Below, piece by piece: positions 35,697-44,240 of a stretch of DNA of 64,000 nucleotides. The DNA comes from Mucilaginibacter sp. OK268. GTDB taxonomy: Bacteria > Bacteroidota > Bacteroidia > Sphingobacteriales > Sphingobacteriaceae. Position numbers and translations under genes: made by a program. The stretch is taken from positions 248,001-312,000 of the forward strand of contig NZ_FNJV01000004.1 of NCBI RefSeq assembly GCF_900103125.1, read 5' to 3'. A model generated the notes under the pieces. The model ran no database searches, was not told the DNA's origin, and was given only the letters and a program-made list of their open reading frames with translations. Each line of letters starts with the position of its first letter. Position 1 is the stretch's first letter.

Positions 35697-36440
35697 TTAC
35701 TTTGATTTTTCAGCGGCCAGGCTCTTTTTGATTGCTTTATCAATCCACTGCTCCCAGCCCGGGCCGTATCCCGTGGTATTATACCTCACAATGCCCTGCT
35801 TATCAACTACCACATTAGTTGGGTATTGACGTATACCAAACAGATCTGCATAAGTTTTCCCATTAACAACCTGATGATAGCTGAAAGGGGATGTTTTGAT
35901 GAAGTCTTCAACATCACTTTTATTATCCAAACAAATGGCTATAAAAATAATATCAGAATCATTAGGATAACTGGCAACTATTTTATTCAACTCAGGGATT
36001 TCCTGTCGGCATGGGGGGCAATTAATAAACCAAAAGTTAAGCACCACCACTTTGCCGGCCCAGGCCTCTGTATTAAATTTAAACTTGTTAATGCCGCCAA
36101 TGGAAAATGGTTTTATGGGTTCCCCATTATTAAAATAAGGACCTTGCGGTGGCTCAGGCATATTAGCGTAACGCTCTGCTATTTCTTCTGCCGAAAGCTG
36201 GGTTAAGATAAGGCCGGCATTTTGATCTCCCGGCACTTTAAATGTAAAACGATACTGGCCGGTTATGAGTTTGTTATGCCAGTTTTCATAGGGTAAAGTA
36301 TTACCGGCTGAGTCAAGAACTAATGTGCTTTGATCAGGAGGATGAAACGCTACCGTTTTCTTAACCGTGTTGGTAGTTTGGGCGTGGCAGGATAAATAAC
36401 AATAAAAGCTAATGACAAAAAACAGGAGGTACTTTTTCAT
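35697..36440 (-). CDS. Exported TlpA-like thiol:disulfide oxidoreductase
   Basis: 247 residues. Signal peptide about 1-20 (YLSCHAQ; a Cys at 18 could instead mark a lipobox-like site, but the context is not a good one). An N-terminal domain (about 25-115) precedes a thioredoxin/AhpC-TSA domain (about 115-240). The redox site is C141-P-P-C144 in WFINCPPCRQE, and the cis-Pro lies in YPTNVVVDKQG. It probably reduces or maintains thiols in the periplasm. CPPC is the usual TlpA/ResA-type pair in this phylum. A 13-bp stem lies directly upstream (36458-36486). Confidence 0.9.
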   Translation of the reverse strand: MKKYLLFFVISFYCYLSCHAQTTNTVKKTVAFHPPDQSTLVLDSAGNTLPYENWHNKLITGQYRFTFKVPGDQNAGLILTQLSAEEIAERYANMPEPPQGPYFNNGEPIKPFSIGGINKFKFNTEAWAGKVVVLNFWFINCPPCRQEIPELNKIVASYPNDSDIIFIAICLDNKSDVEDFIKTSPFSYHQVVNGKTYADLFGIRQYPTNVVVDKQGIVRYNTTGYGPGWEQWIDKAIKKSLAAEKSK

Positions 36441-36457
36441 GAGGTAAGGTTTGTGAT

Positions 36458-36486
36458 GTTTATAAAGATATTATCTATTTATAAAC
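36458..36486. promoter_or_regulatory. Stem-loop in the leader of the thioredoxin-like gene
   Basis: GTTTATAAAGATA (36458-36470) pairs with TATCT-AT-TTATAAAC (36472-36486) with a two-base bulge, 18 bp before the ATG on the minus strand. Either an operator or a leader structure. Confidence 0.4.
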
Positions 36487-36615
36487 CGTGCAAATGATAT
36501 AATAACTTATAGGTTAAATATTAAAACGTGATTTTATTTATTATAACGGTTGAGTTTGCTGTAACAAAATGATGCAGTGCACAGTCAAACCGCAAAGTTT
36601 TTTTATTTTTATACC

Positions 36616-37854
36616 ATGCCGGTAAAAACCTCCTACAAAGAAAATGTCTCCATTGCATTACAATCTATAGCCGGCAACAGGCTGCGTACATCGCTTACCT
36701 CGTTAATTATTGCTATAGGTATTATGGCCCTGGTGGGTATTTTAACCGCTATTGAGGGGATACGACAGTTTACTAATGATGCTTTTGCCGATCTGGGCGC
36801 CAATTCGTTCACTATTCAAAATCGTGGTGAAGGGCTCAACTTTGGCAATGGCGGAAATCATAAAGCTTACCCGGCAGTTACTTACGACCAGGCCGAACGG
36901 TTTAAAAAAACGTTTAAATTACCGGTTTTAACCGCCATCAATCTGGATGTGACAGGTACGGCTGTGGCTAAATACGGCAATCAAAAAACAAATCCGAATA
37001 TTTCTATTTCTGGATCCAATGAAAATTATCTGGCTACCAGCGGGAAAAAATTATCCTTCGGGCGTAATTTTTCATCATCAGAGCTGGAACATGGCGCCAA
37101 CGTGGTACTTATTGGTGACGAGATCAAATCAAAACTTTTTAAAAAGGAAGACCCGATAAACAAGTCGCTTTTTATTGGTAGTAATAAATACCGTATAGTT
37201 GGCGTAATCGCGTCAAAAGGCTCCAGCTCATTTGGCGGCGATAAATTCTGTATTATACCCATACTTAAAGCTAAGCAGATAGATACGGTGCGCAACATCT
37301 CCTACACTATAACTATTAAGGTTGCCAATCCCGGCGCCCTTGATGCATCCATAGGTGAGGCTACCTCTTTATTCCGGAACATTCGTGGCCTCAACATCGC
37401 CAACGATACTAATTTTGATATTACCCGGAGCGATTCTATACAGAAAGAACTTTCGGGCCAGTTAATGGGTATTACTGTCGCGGGTTTTGCCATCGGTATC
37501 ATTACCCTCATCGGGGCGGCAATAGGGCTCATGAACATTATGCTGGTATCTGTTACCGAACGTACGCGCGAGATAGGTGTGCGTAAGGCTATCGGGGCAA
37601 CACCAGCGGTGATCCGCAAGCAGTTTTTAATAGAGGCTATTGTGATATGCCTTATAGGCGGGGCTGTTGGTATATTGTTAGGAATGGCAATAGGTAACCT
37701 AATAGCTGTTCAAATTAGCGGAACATTTGTGGTGCCCTGGGCATGGCTGTTCTTTGCCGTGCTGTTATGTACTTTTATTGGTTTGATATCAGGCTATTAT
37801 CCGGCAAAAAAGGCCTCCAGGCTTGACCCGGTAGAAGCATTGAGATACGAATAA
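36616..37854 (+). CDS. MacB-type ABC transporter permease
   Basis: 412 residues from MPVKTSYKENVSIALQSIAGNRLRT; the open frame has a 13-residue extension to 36577 that is not family-like. One N-terminal helix (about 22-43), a MacB_PCD extracytoplasmic domain, then three C-terminal helices of FtsX type (about 285-405) with IMLVSVTERTREIGVRKAIGA. This is the half-size, four-helix MacB form, unlike the double-size array at 1-9560. The partner ATPase and membrane-fusion protein are not in the window. Likely role: export of macrolides, peptides or lipoproteins, substrate unknown. Confidence 0.93.
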   Translation: MPVKTSYKENVSIALQSIAGNRLRTSLTSLIIAIGIMALVGILTAIEGIRQFTNDAFADLGANSFTIQNRGEGLNFGNGGNHKAYPAVTYDQAERFKKTFKLPVLTAINLDVTGTAVAKYGNQKTNPNISISGSNENYLATSGKKLSFGRNFSSSELEHGANVVLIGDEIKSKLFKKEDPINKSLFIGSNKYRIVGVIASKGSSSFGGDKFCIIPILKAKQIDTVRNISYTITIKVANPGALDASIGEATSLFRNIRGLNIANDTNFDITRSDSIQKELSGQLMGITVAGFAIGIITLIGAAIGLMNIMLVSVTERTREIGVRKAIGATPAVIRKQFLIEAIVICLIGGAVGILLGMAIGNLIAVQISGTFVVPWAWLFFAVLLCTFIGLISGYYPAKKASRLDPVEALRYE

Positions 37855-37856
37855 GA

Positions 37857-37935
37857 GGAGAAGCAAGAAATAAGAGTCAAGAACCAAGACCCATTTTTCA
37901 TATCTTGATTCTTGACTCTTATTTCTTGCTTCTCC
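37857..37935. repeat. Word hairpin filling the gap between convergent genes
   Basis: 33-nt arms 37857-37889 and 37903-37935 pair at 32 positions, with a 13-nt loop. Words are AAGCAAGAAAT, AAGAGTCAAGA and ACCAAGA. It fills the gap between the two stop codons almost exactly and probably ends transcription on both strands. 37893-37919 is identical to 27977-28003. Confidence 0.9.
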
Positions 37936-38673
37936 CTACATCAACAAAGTGTTTTTCAGCGGGTAATCAAAGAGTAACTTCTCGATGTAAGTAGTACGCA
38001 GAGCATCCTTTAGCGCCGCTGCGTGTTTGGGATGGTGCATATCACTTGATATAAAATCGATCAGCTCATTGTCTATCAGGCTTTCGGCCATTTTCTTTGC
38101 TTCACGGCCATAGTACCCGGTTAACGAAATGGTATTCAGCTGGAAATTACAACCCCAGGTATGCAGGTTTTTAAACTGTTCCAGATCCATATAAGGATAC
38201 CTTTCTGGGTGGGCGAGGATCGGTTTATAGCCCATGTCGTTCATCTTTTGAATAACCGTTATAGCGTTTGGCGGTTTATTGATGAACGAAAACTCAAATA
38301 AGGCATAATTGTCGCCCATGGTAAGCAACCTGCGTTCATCTACACGGGCTTCAAAGGTTTCATCGAAATAATGCTCGGCGGCTGCTTCAACGGGTATGTC
38401 AATGTTTTCCTTTATCAGCTCAGCTTTTAGTATGTTAAGCGCGTTATTAATGGTTTCGGGTGTGTTCCTGTAAAAATCAACCATTATATGCGGGGTCGCA
38501 ATAATCTTTTTTATCCCCAGCTCTATCATCTTCCGAATCAGGATAATGGAGTCTTCTGGTGTTTTGGCACCATCATCTATTCCGGGCAATACATGTGAGT
38601 GCATATCAACCATGATCGAATCATAGTTAAAGTTCGCATGCCTTTCCTTTTTCTTTTTAAATAACCCAAACAT
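37936..38673 (-). CDS. CpsB/CapC-like tyrosine-protein phosphatase (PHP fold)
   Basis: 245 residues. A PHP-type metal site is visible: MVDMHSHVLPGIDDGAK (N-terminal His pair and Asp pair), KKIIATPHIM, AAAEHYFDE, ILAHPERYPY and FISSDMHHPKH. Relatives (YwqE, CpsB, CapC) dephosphorylate bacterial tyrosine kinases that control capsule/exopolysaccharide polymerisation. The neighbours rfbB, galE and uxs on the same strand fit this. The first metal motif falls at about residue 21, so the N-terminus is slightly extended (FGLFKKKKERHANFNYDSI) and possibly membrane-associated. Confidence 0.92.
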   Translation of the reverse strand: MFGLFKKKKERHANFNYDSIMVDMHSHVLPGIDDGAKTPEDSIILIRKMIELGIKKIIATPHIMVDFYRNTPETINNALNILKAELIKENIDIPVEAAAEHYFDETFEARVDERRLLTMGDNYALFEFSFINKPPNAITVIQKMNDMGYKPILAHPERYPYMDLEQFKNLHTWGCNFQLNTISLTGYYGREAKKMAESLIDNELIDFISSDMHHPKHAAALKDALRTTYIEKLLFDYPLKNTLLM

Positions 38674-38720
38674 AATATTCGCAGTTAATTATTTTTCTGG
38701 CGCTCATGCGTACGGTGCAG

Positions 38721-39773
38721 TTAACGGTTAGCATATTGTTCACTGTAGTATTGCTGATAATGGCCTGATGTAACGTTTTCCAACCATTCTTCATTAGCCA
38801 GGTACCAGTCTACTGTTTTTTCCAGTCCTTCTTCAAATGTTATTCCGGGTACCCAACCTAATTCATCTTTAAGTTTGGATGCATCTATGGCATATCTTAG
38901 ATCATGTCCCGCCCTGTCTGTTACAAAGGTGATCAGTTTGGCTGATTCTCCTTCGGCCCTACCCAGTTTCTTATCGAGTATAGTACATAACAAATTAATC
39001 AGGTCAATGTTCTTCCATTCGTTATGACCACCGATGTTATAGGTTGATCCTGCTTTAGCTTTATGGAAAATAAGGTCGATAGCGCGGGCATGGTCTTCTA
39101 CCCAAAGCCAGTCGCGGATATTTTCGCCCTTGCCATATACCGGTACGGGTTTGCTTTGTTTAATGTTGTTAATAGCCAAGGGTATCAGCTTTTCAGGAAA
39201 GTGATAGGAACCATAGTTATTAGAGCAATTGGATAGTACGGTGTTCATACCATAGGTATCCTGATAGGCACGCACAAAATGGTCGGAGCTGGCTTTTGAT
39301 GCCGAGTATGGCGAATGCGGATCGTAGGCAGTCTCTTCGGTAAACATGCCATCATCGCCCAGGGTGCCATAAACCTCATCGGTTGAAACATGGTAAAAAC
39401 GGGTTTGATCGTAACGCCCTTTCCAGTTTTCACGGGCCGCGTTAAGCAGGTTAACGGTACCTACTACATTGGTCATCACAAATTCCAGCGGACTTACAAT
39501 AGAGCGGTCAACGTGCGATTCTGCAGCCAGGTGTATCACCGCGTCTGGCTGTTCGGTGGCAAACAATTCGTTAATAAAAGCTATATCAACTATATCGCCT
39601 TTTACAAAGCGGTAATTAGGCTCGTTCTCAATATCAGTAAGGTTTGCCAGGTTACCTGCATAAGTTAGTTTATCTAAATTGACAATAGTGTAATCAGGGT
39701 AGTTTTTTACAAAACGGCGCACCACATGCGATCCTATAAAACCAGCACCACCTGTAATAATGATCTTTTTCAT
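38721..39773 (-). CDS. rfbB: dTDP-glucose 4,6-dehydratase
   Basis: 350 residues from MKKIIITGGAGFIGSH; an 8-codon extension to 39797 is not typical. It makes dTDP-4-keto-6-deoxy-D-glucose for deoxysugars of surface polysaccharides. NAD site GGAGFIGSH (8-16), the catalytic T-D-E triad in HVSTDEVYG, the YSASK tyrosine/lysine pair, and the dehydratase-specific YGKGENIRDWL and HNEWKNIDL segments. rfbA, rfbC and rfbD are not in the window. Same strand as galE and uxs; the gap to galE is filled by a long hairpin, so they may be transcribed separately. Confidence 0.96.
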   Translation of the reverse strand: MKKIIITGGAGFIGSHVVRRFVKNYPDYTIVNLDKLTYAGNLANLTDIENEPNYRFVKGDIVDIAFINELFATEQPDAVIHLAAESHVDRSIVSPLEFVMTNVVGTVNLLNAARENWKGRYDQTRFYHVSTDEVYGTLGDDGMFTEETAYDPHSPYSASKASSDHFVRAYQDTYGMNTVLSNCSNNYGSYHFPEKLIPLAINNIKQSKPVPVYGKGENIRDWLWVEDHARAIDLIFHKAKAGSTYNIGGHNEWKNIDLINLLCTILDKKLGRAEGESAKLITFVTDRAGHDLRYAIDASKLKDELGWVPGITFEEGLEKTVDWYLANEEWLENVTSGHYQQYYSEQYANR

Positions 39774-39800
39774 CTGTAAATGTTTAATAGACGCCAATTA

Positions 39801-39878
39801 CACGAATTTTATCGAATTTCACGAATCAAATTGTACTGATAAAAAAGCTTCAATTAGTGAAATTCGATAAAATTCGTG
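39801..39878. repeat. Hairpin with perfect 22-bp arms between rfbB and galE
   Basis: 39801-39822 and 39857-39878 are perfect complements (CACGAATTTTA / TCGAATTTCAC words), with flanking words ATTACACG and GTGTGATTAG extending the pairing imperfectly. Loop 34 nt. Confidence 0.85.
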
Positions 39879-39895
39879 TGATTAGTGTTTGTTTT

Positions 39896-40915
39896 TTATA
39901 AAGGATTTTGTGATATATATTTTTCCCACTCCCAGGCCGATAACATCATGGTTTCAACGCCCAGTTCGGCTTTCCAGCCCAGTTTATTAGTTGATTTGGT
40001 TACATCGCCCCAAACTTTTTCTACATCACCTGCACGGCGCGGGCCAATCTGGTAATTTAATTTTACACCGGTGGTGCGTTCAAAGGCGTGTATCACCTCT
40101 AATACGGTGCTGCCATTACCAGTGCCAATATTAAATACGTCATAACCGGTAAAGCTTTCTTTTTCGGCCAGTTTTAGAGCTGCCACATGCGCTTTGGCTA
40201 AATCAACTACGTGTATATAGTCGCGGACACAGCTACCATCTGCAGTATCATAATCATTGCCAAATACGGTCAGTTTTTCGCGTTTGCCAATAGCTGTCTG
40301 GGTGATAAAAGGAACCAGGTTTTGTGGTACACCGATAGGTAGCTCGCCTATAAGCGCGGTTTCATGCGCTCCTACCGGATTGAAATATCTTAGTGCTATT
40401 ACCTTATAGTTACTACCAGAGGCTATCGTATCTCTCAGGATCTCTTCGGCTATTTGTTTAGTGTTACCATAAGGAGATTCTGCCGGTTTCACCGGTGCAG
40501 CTTCGGTAACGGGTAATATGTCTGGCTGTCCGTAAACGGTGCAGCTTGATGAAAAAATAAAATTTAGTGGTTTACCGTAATAAGCATCCAGCAAATTAAT
40601 GAGGGAGTAAAAATTATTGCGGTAATATTTTAATGGTTTTTGTACCGACTCACCTACTGCCTTAAAAGCGGCAAAATGAATAATGCCATCAATATCAGGC
40701 TCGTTAACGGCCAGCTCCTTTACACTGTGCTCATTGCTCAGATCAAGTTTATGGAAAACGGGTTTGTAGCCTATTATCCGGGCTATCTGATCCAGTATTT
40801 TAGGGTCGGAGTTTGACAGGTCATCAACTATAACAGGTTCATAACCTGCATTTACCAATTCAACAACGGTATGGGAGCCAATAAAACCCAAACCGCCGGT
40901 TACTAATATCTTCAT
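39896..40915 (-). CDS. galE: UDP-glucose 4-epimerase
   Basis: 339 residues. NAD motif TGGLGFIGSH (7-16), SSSCTVYG, SPYGNTK (Tyr/Lys catalytic pair), RYFNPVGAH, and C-terminal YQIGPRRAGDVEKVW with the usual GalE signature. It interconverts UDP-glucose and UDP-galactose for polysaccharide synthesis or galactose use. It stops short of the full-size NAD-GalE with fused mutarotase. It lies 15 bp downstream of the uxs gene and reads as one operon with it. Confidence 0.96.
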   Translation of the reverse strand: MKILVTGGLGFIGSHTVVELVNAGYEPVIVDDLSNSDPKILDQIARIIGYKPVFHKLDLSNEHSVKELAVNEPDIDGIIHFAAFKAVGESVQKPLKYYRNNFYSLINLLDAYYGKPLNFIFSSSCTVYGQPDILPVTEAAPVKPAESPYGNTKQIAEEILRDTIASGSNYKVIALRYFNPVGAHETALIGELPIGVPQNLVPFITQTAIGKREKLTVFGNDYDTADGSCVRDYIHVVDLAKAHVAALKLAEKESFTGYDVFNIGTGNGSTVLEVIHAFERTTGVKLNYQIGPRRAGDVEKVWGDVTKSTNKLGWKAELGVETMMLSAWEWEKYISQNPL

Positions 40916-40930
40916 TTTAAGTAGGGTATG

Positions 40931-41914
40931 TTATTTATTATAGTACGCAAAATCCTTGTGGTTTATTTCTTTTTCGGGCAAGGATTTAAAATAATCCAAA
41001 GTGATTTTTAAGCCCTCGCTCCTGGATACTTTGGGCTCCCAGCCTAAAATCGCTTTGGCCTTGGTAATATCAGGCCGGCGTTGTTTGGGGTCATCAACCG
41101 GCAATGGTAGGCTGATGAGTTTTTGATCGGTACCGGTTAGCTTAATGATCTCCTCGCCAAATTGTCTGATAGTGATCTCATCAGGGTTGCCTATGTTCAC
41201 CGGCTGTGCATAATCACTATGCAACAGGCGGTATATGCCTTCAACCAGGTCATCCACGTAACAAAATGAGCGGGTTTGTGAACCATCGCCAAACATGGTT
41301 AATGATTCGCCCCTTAAAGCCTGGCCAATAAAAGCGGGTAATACACGCCCGTCATTTAACCGCATACGCGGACCGTAGGTATTAAATATCCGTACTATAC
41401 GGGTTTCTAGCCCATGAAAGGTATGGTAAGCCATGGTAATGGCTTCCTGGAAACGTTTGGCCTCGTCATAAACCCCCCGTGGACCTACCGGGTTTACATT
41501 ACCCCAATATTCTTCGGGCTGTGGGTTAACGTTCGGGTCGCCGTAAACCTCCGATGTAGAGGCGATCAGCATCCGGGAACCTTTGGCCCGGGCCAGTCCC
41601 AGCAAGTTATGCGTACCCAATGAACCCACCTTTAAGGTTTGTATAGGTATTTTTAAATAATCAATAGGGCTTGCAGGCGAGGCAAAATGCAGTATGTAAT
41701 GCAGTTCGCCAGGAACATACACAAACTTAGATACATCATGGTTATAAAACTCAAAATTCTCCAGTTTAAACAAGTGTTCAATATTACGCAGATCGCCGGT
41801 GATCAGGTTATCCATGCCAATTACATGATAGCCTTCTTTGATGAACCTATCGCATAGGTGCGAGCCCAAAAAGCCGGCAGCTCCGGTTATTAATATCCGT
41901 TTAGGGGTTGACAT
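40931..41914 (-). CDS. UDP-glucuronate decarboxylase (UDP-xylose synthase)
   Basis: 327 residues, the bacterial Uxs size. NAD motif GAAGFLGSHLCDRF, the substrate-recognition HFASPASPIDYLK, STSEVYGDP, GVYDEAKRFQEA with Tyr/Lys catalytic pair, RIFNTYGPRMR and the DDLVEGIYRLL segment are all Uxs hallmarks. It decarboxylates UDP-glucuronate to UDP-xylose for surface glycans. Its start is next to the 41932-42026 hairpin, and galE follows 15 bp downstream. Confidence 0.94.
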   Translation of the reverse strand: MSTPKRILITGAAGFLGSHLCDRFIKEGYHVIGMDNLITGDLRNIEHLFKLENFEFYNHDVSKFVYVPGELHYILHFASPASPIDYLKIPIQTLKVGSLGTHNLLGLARAKGSRMLIASTSEVYGDPNVNPQPEEYWGNVNPVGPRGVYDEAKRFQEAITMAYHTFHGLETRIVRIFNTYGPRMRLNDGRVLPAFIGQALRGESLTMFGDGSQTRSFCYVDDLVEGIYRLLHSDYAQPVNIGNPDEITIRQFGEEIIKLTGTDQKLISLPLPVDDPKQRRPDITKAKAILGWEPKVSRSEGLKITLDYFKSLPEKEINHKDFAYYNK

Positions 41915-41931
41915 ATTTATTCCGTTATTAC

Positions 41932-42026
41932 GAGTGAGTGGTTGATTAGGTGAGCAGGTGAATGGTTAAGTGAAAACAGCTATAAACTATTATAACTTAA
42001 TCAACTACTCACTCAATCAACTACTC
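41932..42026. repeat. Word hairpin between uxs and waaA (divergent)
   Basis: GAGTGAGTGGTTGATTAGG (41932-41950) pairs with 41996-42014 at 17 of 19 positions. Further TGAGCAGG/GAATGG and ACTCACTCAATCAACTACTC words continue to 42026. It occupies the shared promoter region of two divergent genes. Confidence 0.75.
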
Positions 42027-42092
42027 TCCTCATATTGTAATTATTGTTATTACTTTTATGCCCGGCTAAGATAATCATTCATACTTAAATTG

Positions 42093-43331
42093 ATGTTTTT
42101 ATATAACATTGGGATCAAATTATATTACTTCGCTATATGGCTCGCTTCGTTTTTTAACACAAAAGCCGGCCTGTGGATAAAGGGTCGCCTGCAACAAAAA
42201 CTGGTCAGTTTTAAGAGCAGTATCTGGTTCCATTTTGCCTCCCTGGGTGAATTTGAACAGGGGCGGCCAATTCTGGAGGCTATGCGTGAGCAGTATCCCG
42301 GCAAAAGTATTGTGGTTACTTTTTTTTCACCCTCAGGCTATGAGATCAGGAAAAATACCCCGCTTGCCGACGCGGTTTATTACCTGCCTTTGGATACCCC
42401 CAATAATGCCCGCGATTTTATTGCCGCCATAAAACCGGATATGGCCATTTTTACGAAATACGAATACTGGTATCATTATTTTAAGGAGTTGAACCGGCAG
42501 CATATTCCACTATATATAGTCTCCGGTATATTCAGACCCGGGCAGGTATTCTTTAAATGGTATGGCGGTTTGCACCGTAAAATGTTAGGCTTTGTTACCC
42601 ATTTCTTTTTACAGGATGAAAACTCCAAACAGTTGCTTAACCATCTTGGGTTTACCAACGTAACTGTAAGTGGCGACACCCGTTTTGACCGGGTATGGGC
42701 CAATGCGCAAAGCCCAAGAGAGATAGCAGGCGTAAGCGAATTTAAGAACGCCCAAAAGCTTTTTATTGCAGGCAGCACCTGGCCCGAAGATGAAAAGCTG
42801 CTGGCCACTTTGCCTGTACTATATCCCGACTGGAAATTTATTTTTGCCCCGCATGAGATTGGTGAGGAAAAAATAAATAACCTGATCAATCTGCTACCAA
42901 AGGGTACAGTTGTGAAATACTCTGAATTAAAAGATGTTCAATCGGATCTCACATCTCATATCTCAAATCTCACATCTCTTGTTATCGATAACATCGGTAT
43001 GCTGTCATCCTTATATGCCTATGGCGAAATAGCGTACATTGGAGGTGGCTTTGGTGCCGGTATCCACAATACACTTGAAGCCGCAGCCTTTGGTTTACCC
43101 GTAATTTTTGGTCCGCATTATTTAAAGTTTAACGAAGCACGAGAACTGATAGCACTAAAAGCAGGTTTCAGTATCAGCGATGAAACACAACTAAAAGGTA
43201 TTGTGGATACTTTAATTACCGACGAAACATTTTATGCTGTAACCAGCAAAAAAATATACAACTACGTACAGGAGCATACCGGGGCAACAAAAATGATCAT
43301 GGAACATATAGATGTGCAGATGTGCAGATGA
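42093..43331 (+). CDS. waaA: 3-deoxy-D-manno-octulosonic acid (Kdo) transferase
   Basis: 412 residues from ATG 42093 (a TTG precedes it directly). N-terminal membrane-active helix FLYNIGIKLYYFAIWLASFF, then a GT30/GT-B fold: IWFHFASLGEFEQGRP (catalytic Glu), FFSPSGYE, LPLDTPNNARDF, IPLYIVSGIFR, VSGDTRFDR, AGSTWPEDE, YIGGGFGAGIHNTLEAAAFG. It attaches Kdo to lipid A. Oddity: a stretch coding LTSHISNLTSLV (42947-42978) is made of TCTCACATC words also found in the intergenic hairpin at 61925-61996. The C-terminal IDVQMCR is translated from the start of the next word hairpin. Confidence 0.95.
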   Translation: MFLYNIGIKLYYFAIWLASFFNTKAGLWIKGRLQQKLVSFKSSIWFHFASLGEFEQGRPILEAMREQYPGKSIVVTFFSPSGYEIRKNTPLADAVYYLPLDTPNNARDFIAAIKPDMAIFTKYEYWYHYFKELNRQHIPLYIVSGIFRPGQVFFKWYGGLHRKMLGFVTHFFLQDENSKQLLNHLGFTNVTVSGDTRFDRVWANAQSPREIAGVSEFKNAQKLFIAGSTWPEDEKLLATLPVLYPDWKFIFAPHEIGEEKINNLINLLPKGTVVKYSELKDVQSDLTSHISNLTSLVIDNIGMLSSLYAYGEIAYIGGGFGAGIHNTLEAAAFGLPVIFGPHYLKFNEARELIALKAGFSISDETQLKGIVDTLITDETFYAVTSKKIYNYVQEHTGATKMIMEHIDVQMCR

Positions 43332-43419
43332 TAGATGTGCGGATGTTTTTGTCTGAACCGGAATTTATGAATTAATAGAATTTGCACATCTATAATTATA
43401 ATCTGCACATTTGCACATC
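43312..43419. repeat. Word hairpin overlapping the end of waaA
   Basis: TGTGCAGA/TGTGCGGA words start inside the last codons of waaA (43312) and continue to 43345. The opposite arm TTTGCACATC/TCTGCACAT is at 43381-43419. Between them is a GTCTGAACC half-element (43351-43380) like one arm of 59441-59575. The words are those of 23447-23612. Confidence 0.75.
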
Positions 43420-43427
43420 AAAAAATA

Positions 43428-44237
43428 ATGGGTTTTTTACATCTGCCCGGTTTGGGTAAAGCGCATTTTCATGAATATGGTACCGGTCAGAAACCATTGC
43501 TGGCTTTTCATGGCTATGGCATGACGGGGAAGCAATTCCAGGTGCTTGAACAGTCCATATTACCCAAATATCATATTTACGGTTTCGATCATTTCTTTCA
43601 CGGAGGCAGTAAGCTGGAAGGCTGGACAGAAGAGCAGATCACCGCTGGTATGCCCAAAAATATGGTGCATACGTATATGCAGGAATGGTTTAAAACCTAT
43701 GGCGAACAGCGGTTTTCGGTGATGGGTTACTCCATAGGCGCCAACCTGGCTTTGATATTACTGGAAGAATACGCTCACTTAATTGATGATGTGATATTAA
43801 TGGCACCGGATGGGCTGTCGGTATATAAAGGGTTTCATTTTTTATTGCATAACCCGCTGGGTAAATTCCTATTCAGGGGGGTAACCAAAAGCAAATGGCT
43901 GGCCCCTTTTGTGCTGAAAACCGCAAAGCGGGCAGGTATGATAGATGATAACCTGTACCAGATAGCCTATAATGAAATTGATACCGAACAAAAACGGCTG
44001 GATACTTATTATACCTTAAATTTGATCCGTTTACTGAAACCCGATGTGGAAAAAATAGCCGCTCAGATCAATCAGTATAAAATTAATTGCCAGCTGATAT
44101 TTGGTAAGGATGATAAGCTGTTCCCCAAATCGGCAGCGATGCCTTTTATTGAAAAGCTGGATAATGCCGAGGTGCACGAACTGGCACTAGGGCACTGGTT
44201 GGTTATTAAAGCATTGGATGAATATTTAGTACAATAA
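43428..44237 (+). CDS. Alpha/beta hydrolase
   Basis: 269 residues, no signal peptide. Oxyanion region LAFHGYGMTG (26-35), nucleophile elbow GYSIGAN with Ser102, and a C-terminal catalytic His in LGHWLVI at about 257; an acidic residue is probably in GKDDKLF. It opens a same-strand group with only 3 bp before the next gene, followed by two acyltransferases, a glycosyltransferase and CruF. Possible roles include a thioesterase or an ester-forming/ester-cleaving step in carotenoid or lipid modification, inferred from position only. Confidence 0.85.
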   Translation: MGFLHLPGLGKAHFHEYGTGQKPLLAFHGYGMTGKQFQVLEQSILPKYHIYGFDHFFHGGSKLEGWTEEQITAGMPKNMVHTYMQEWFKTYGEQRFSVMGYSIGANLALILLEEYAHLIDDVILMAPDGLSVYKGFHFLLHNPLGKFLFRGVTKSKWLAPFVLKTAKRAGMIDDNLYQIAYNEIDTEQKRLDTYYTLNLIRLLKPDVEKIAAQINQYKINCQLIFGKDDKLFPKSAAMPFIEKLDNAEVHELALGHWLVIKALDEYLVQ

Positions 44238-44240
44238 ATT

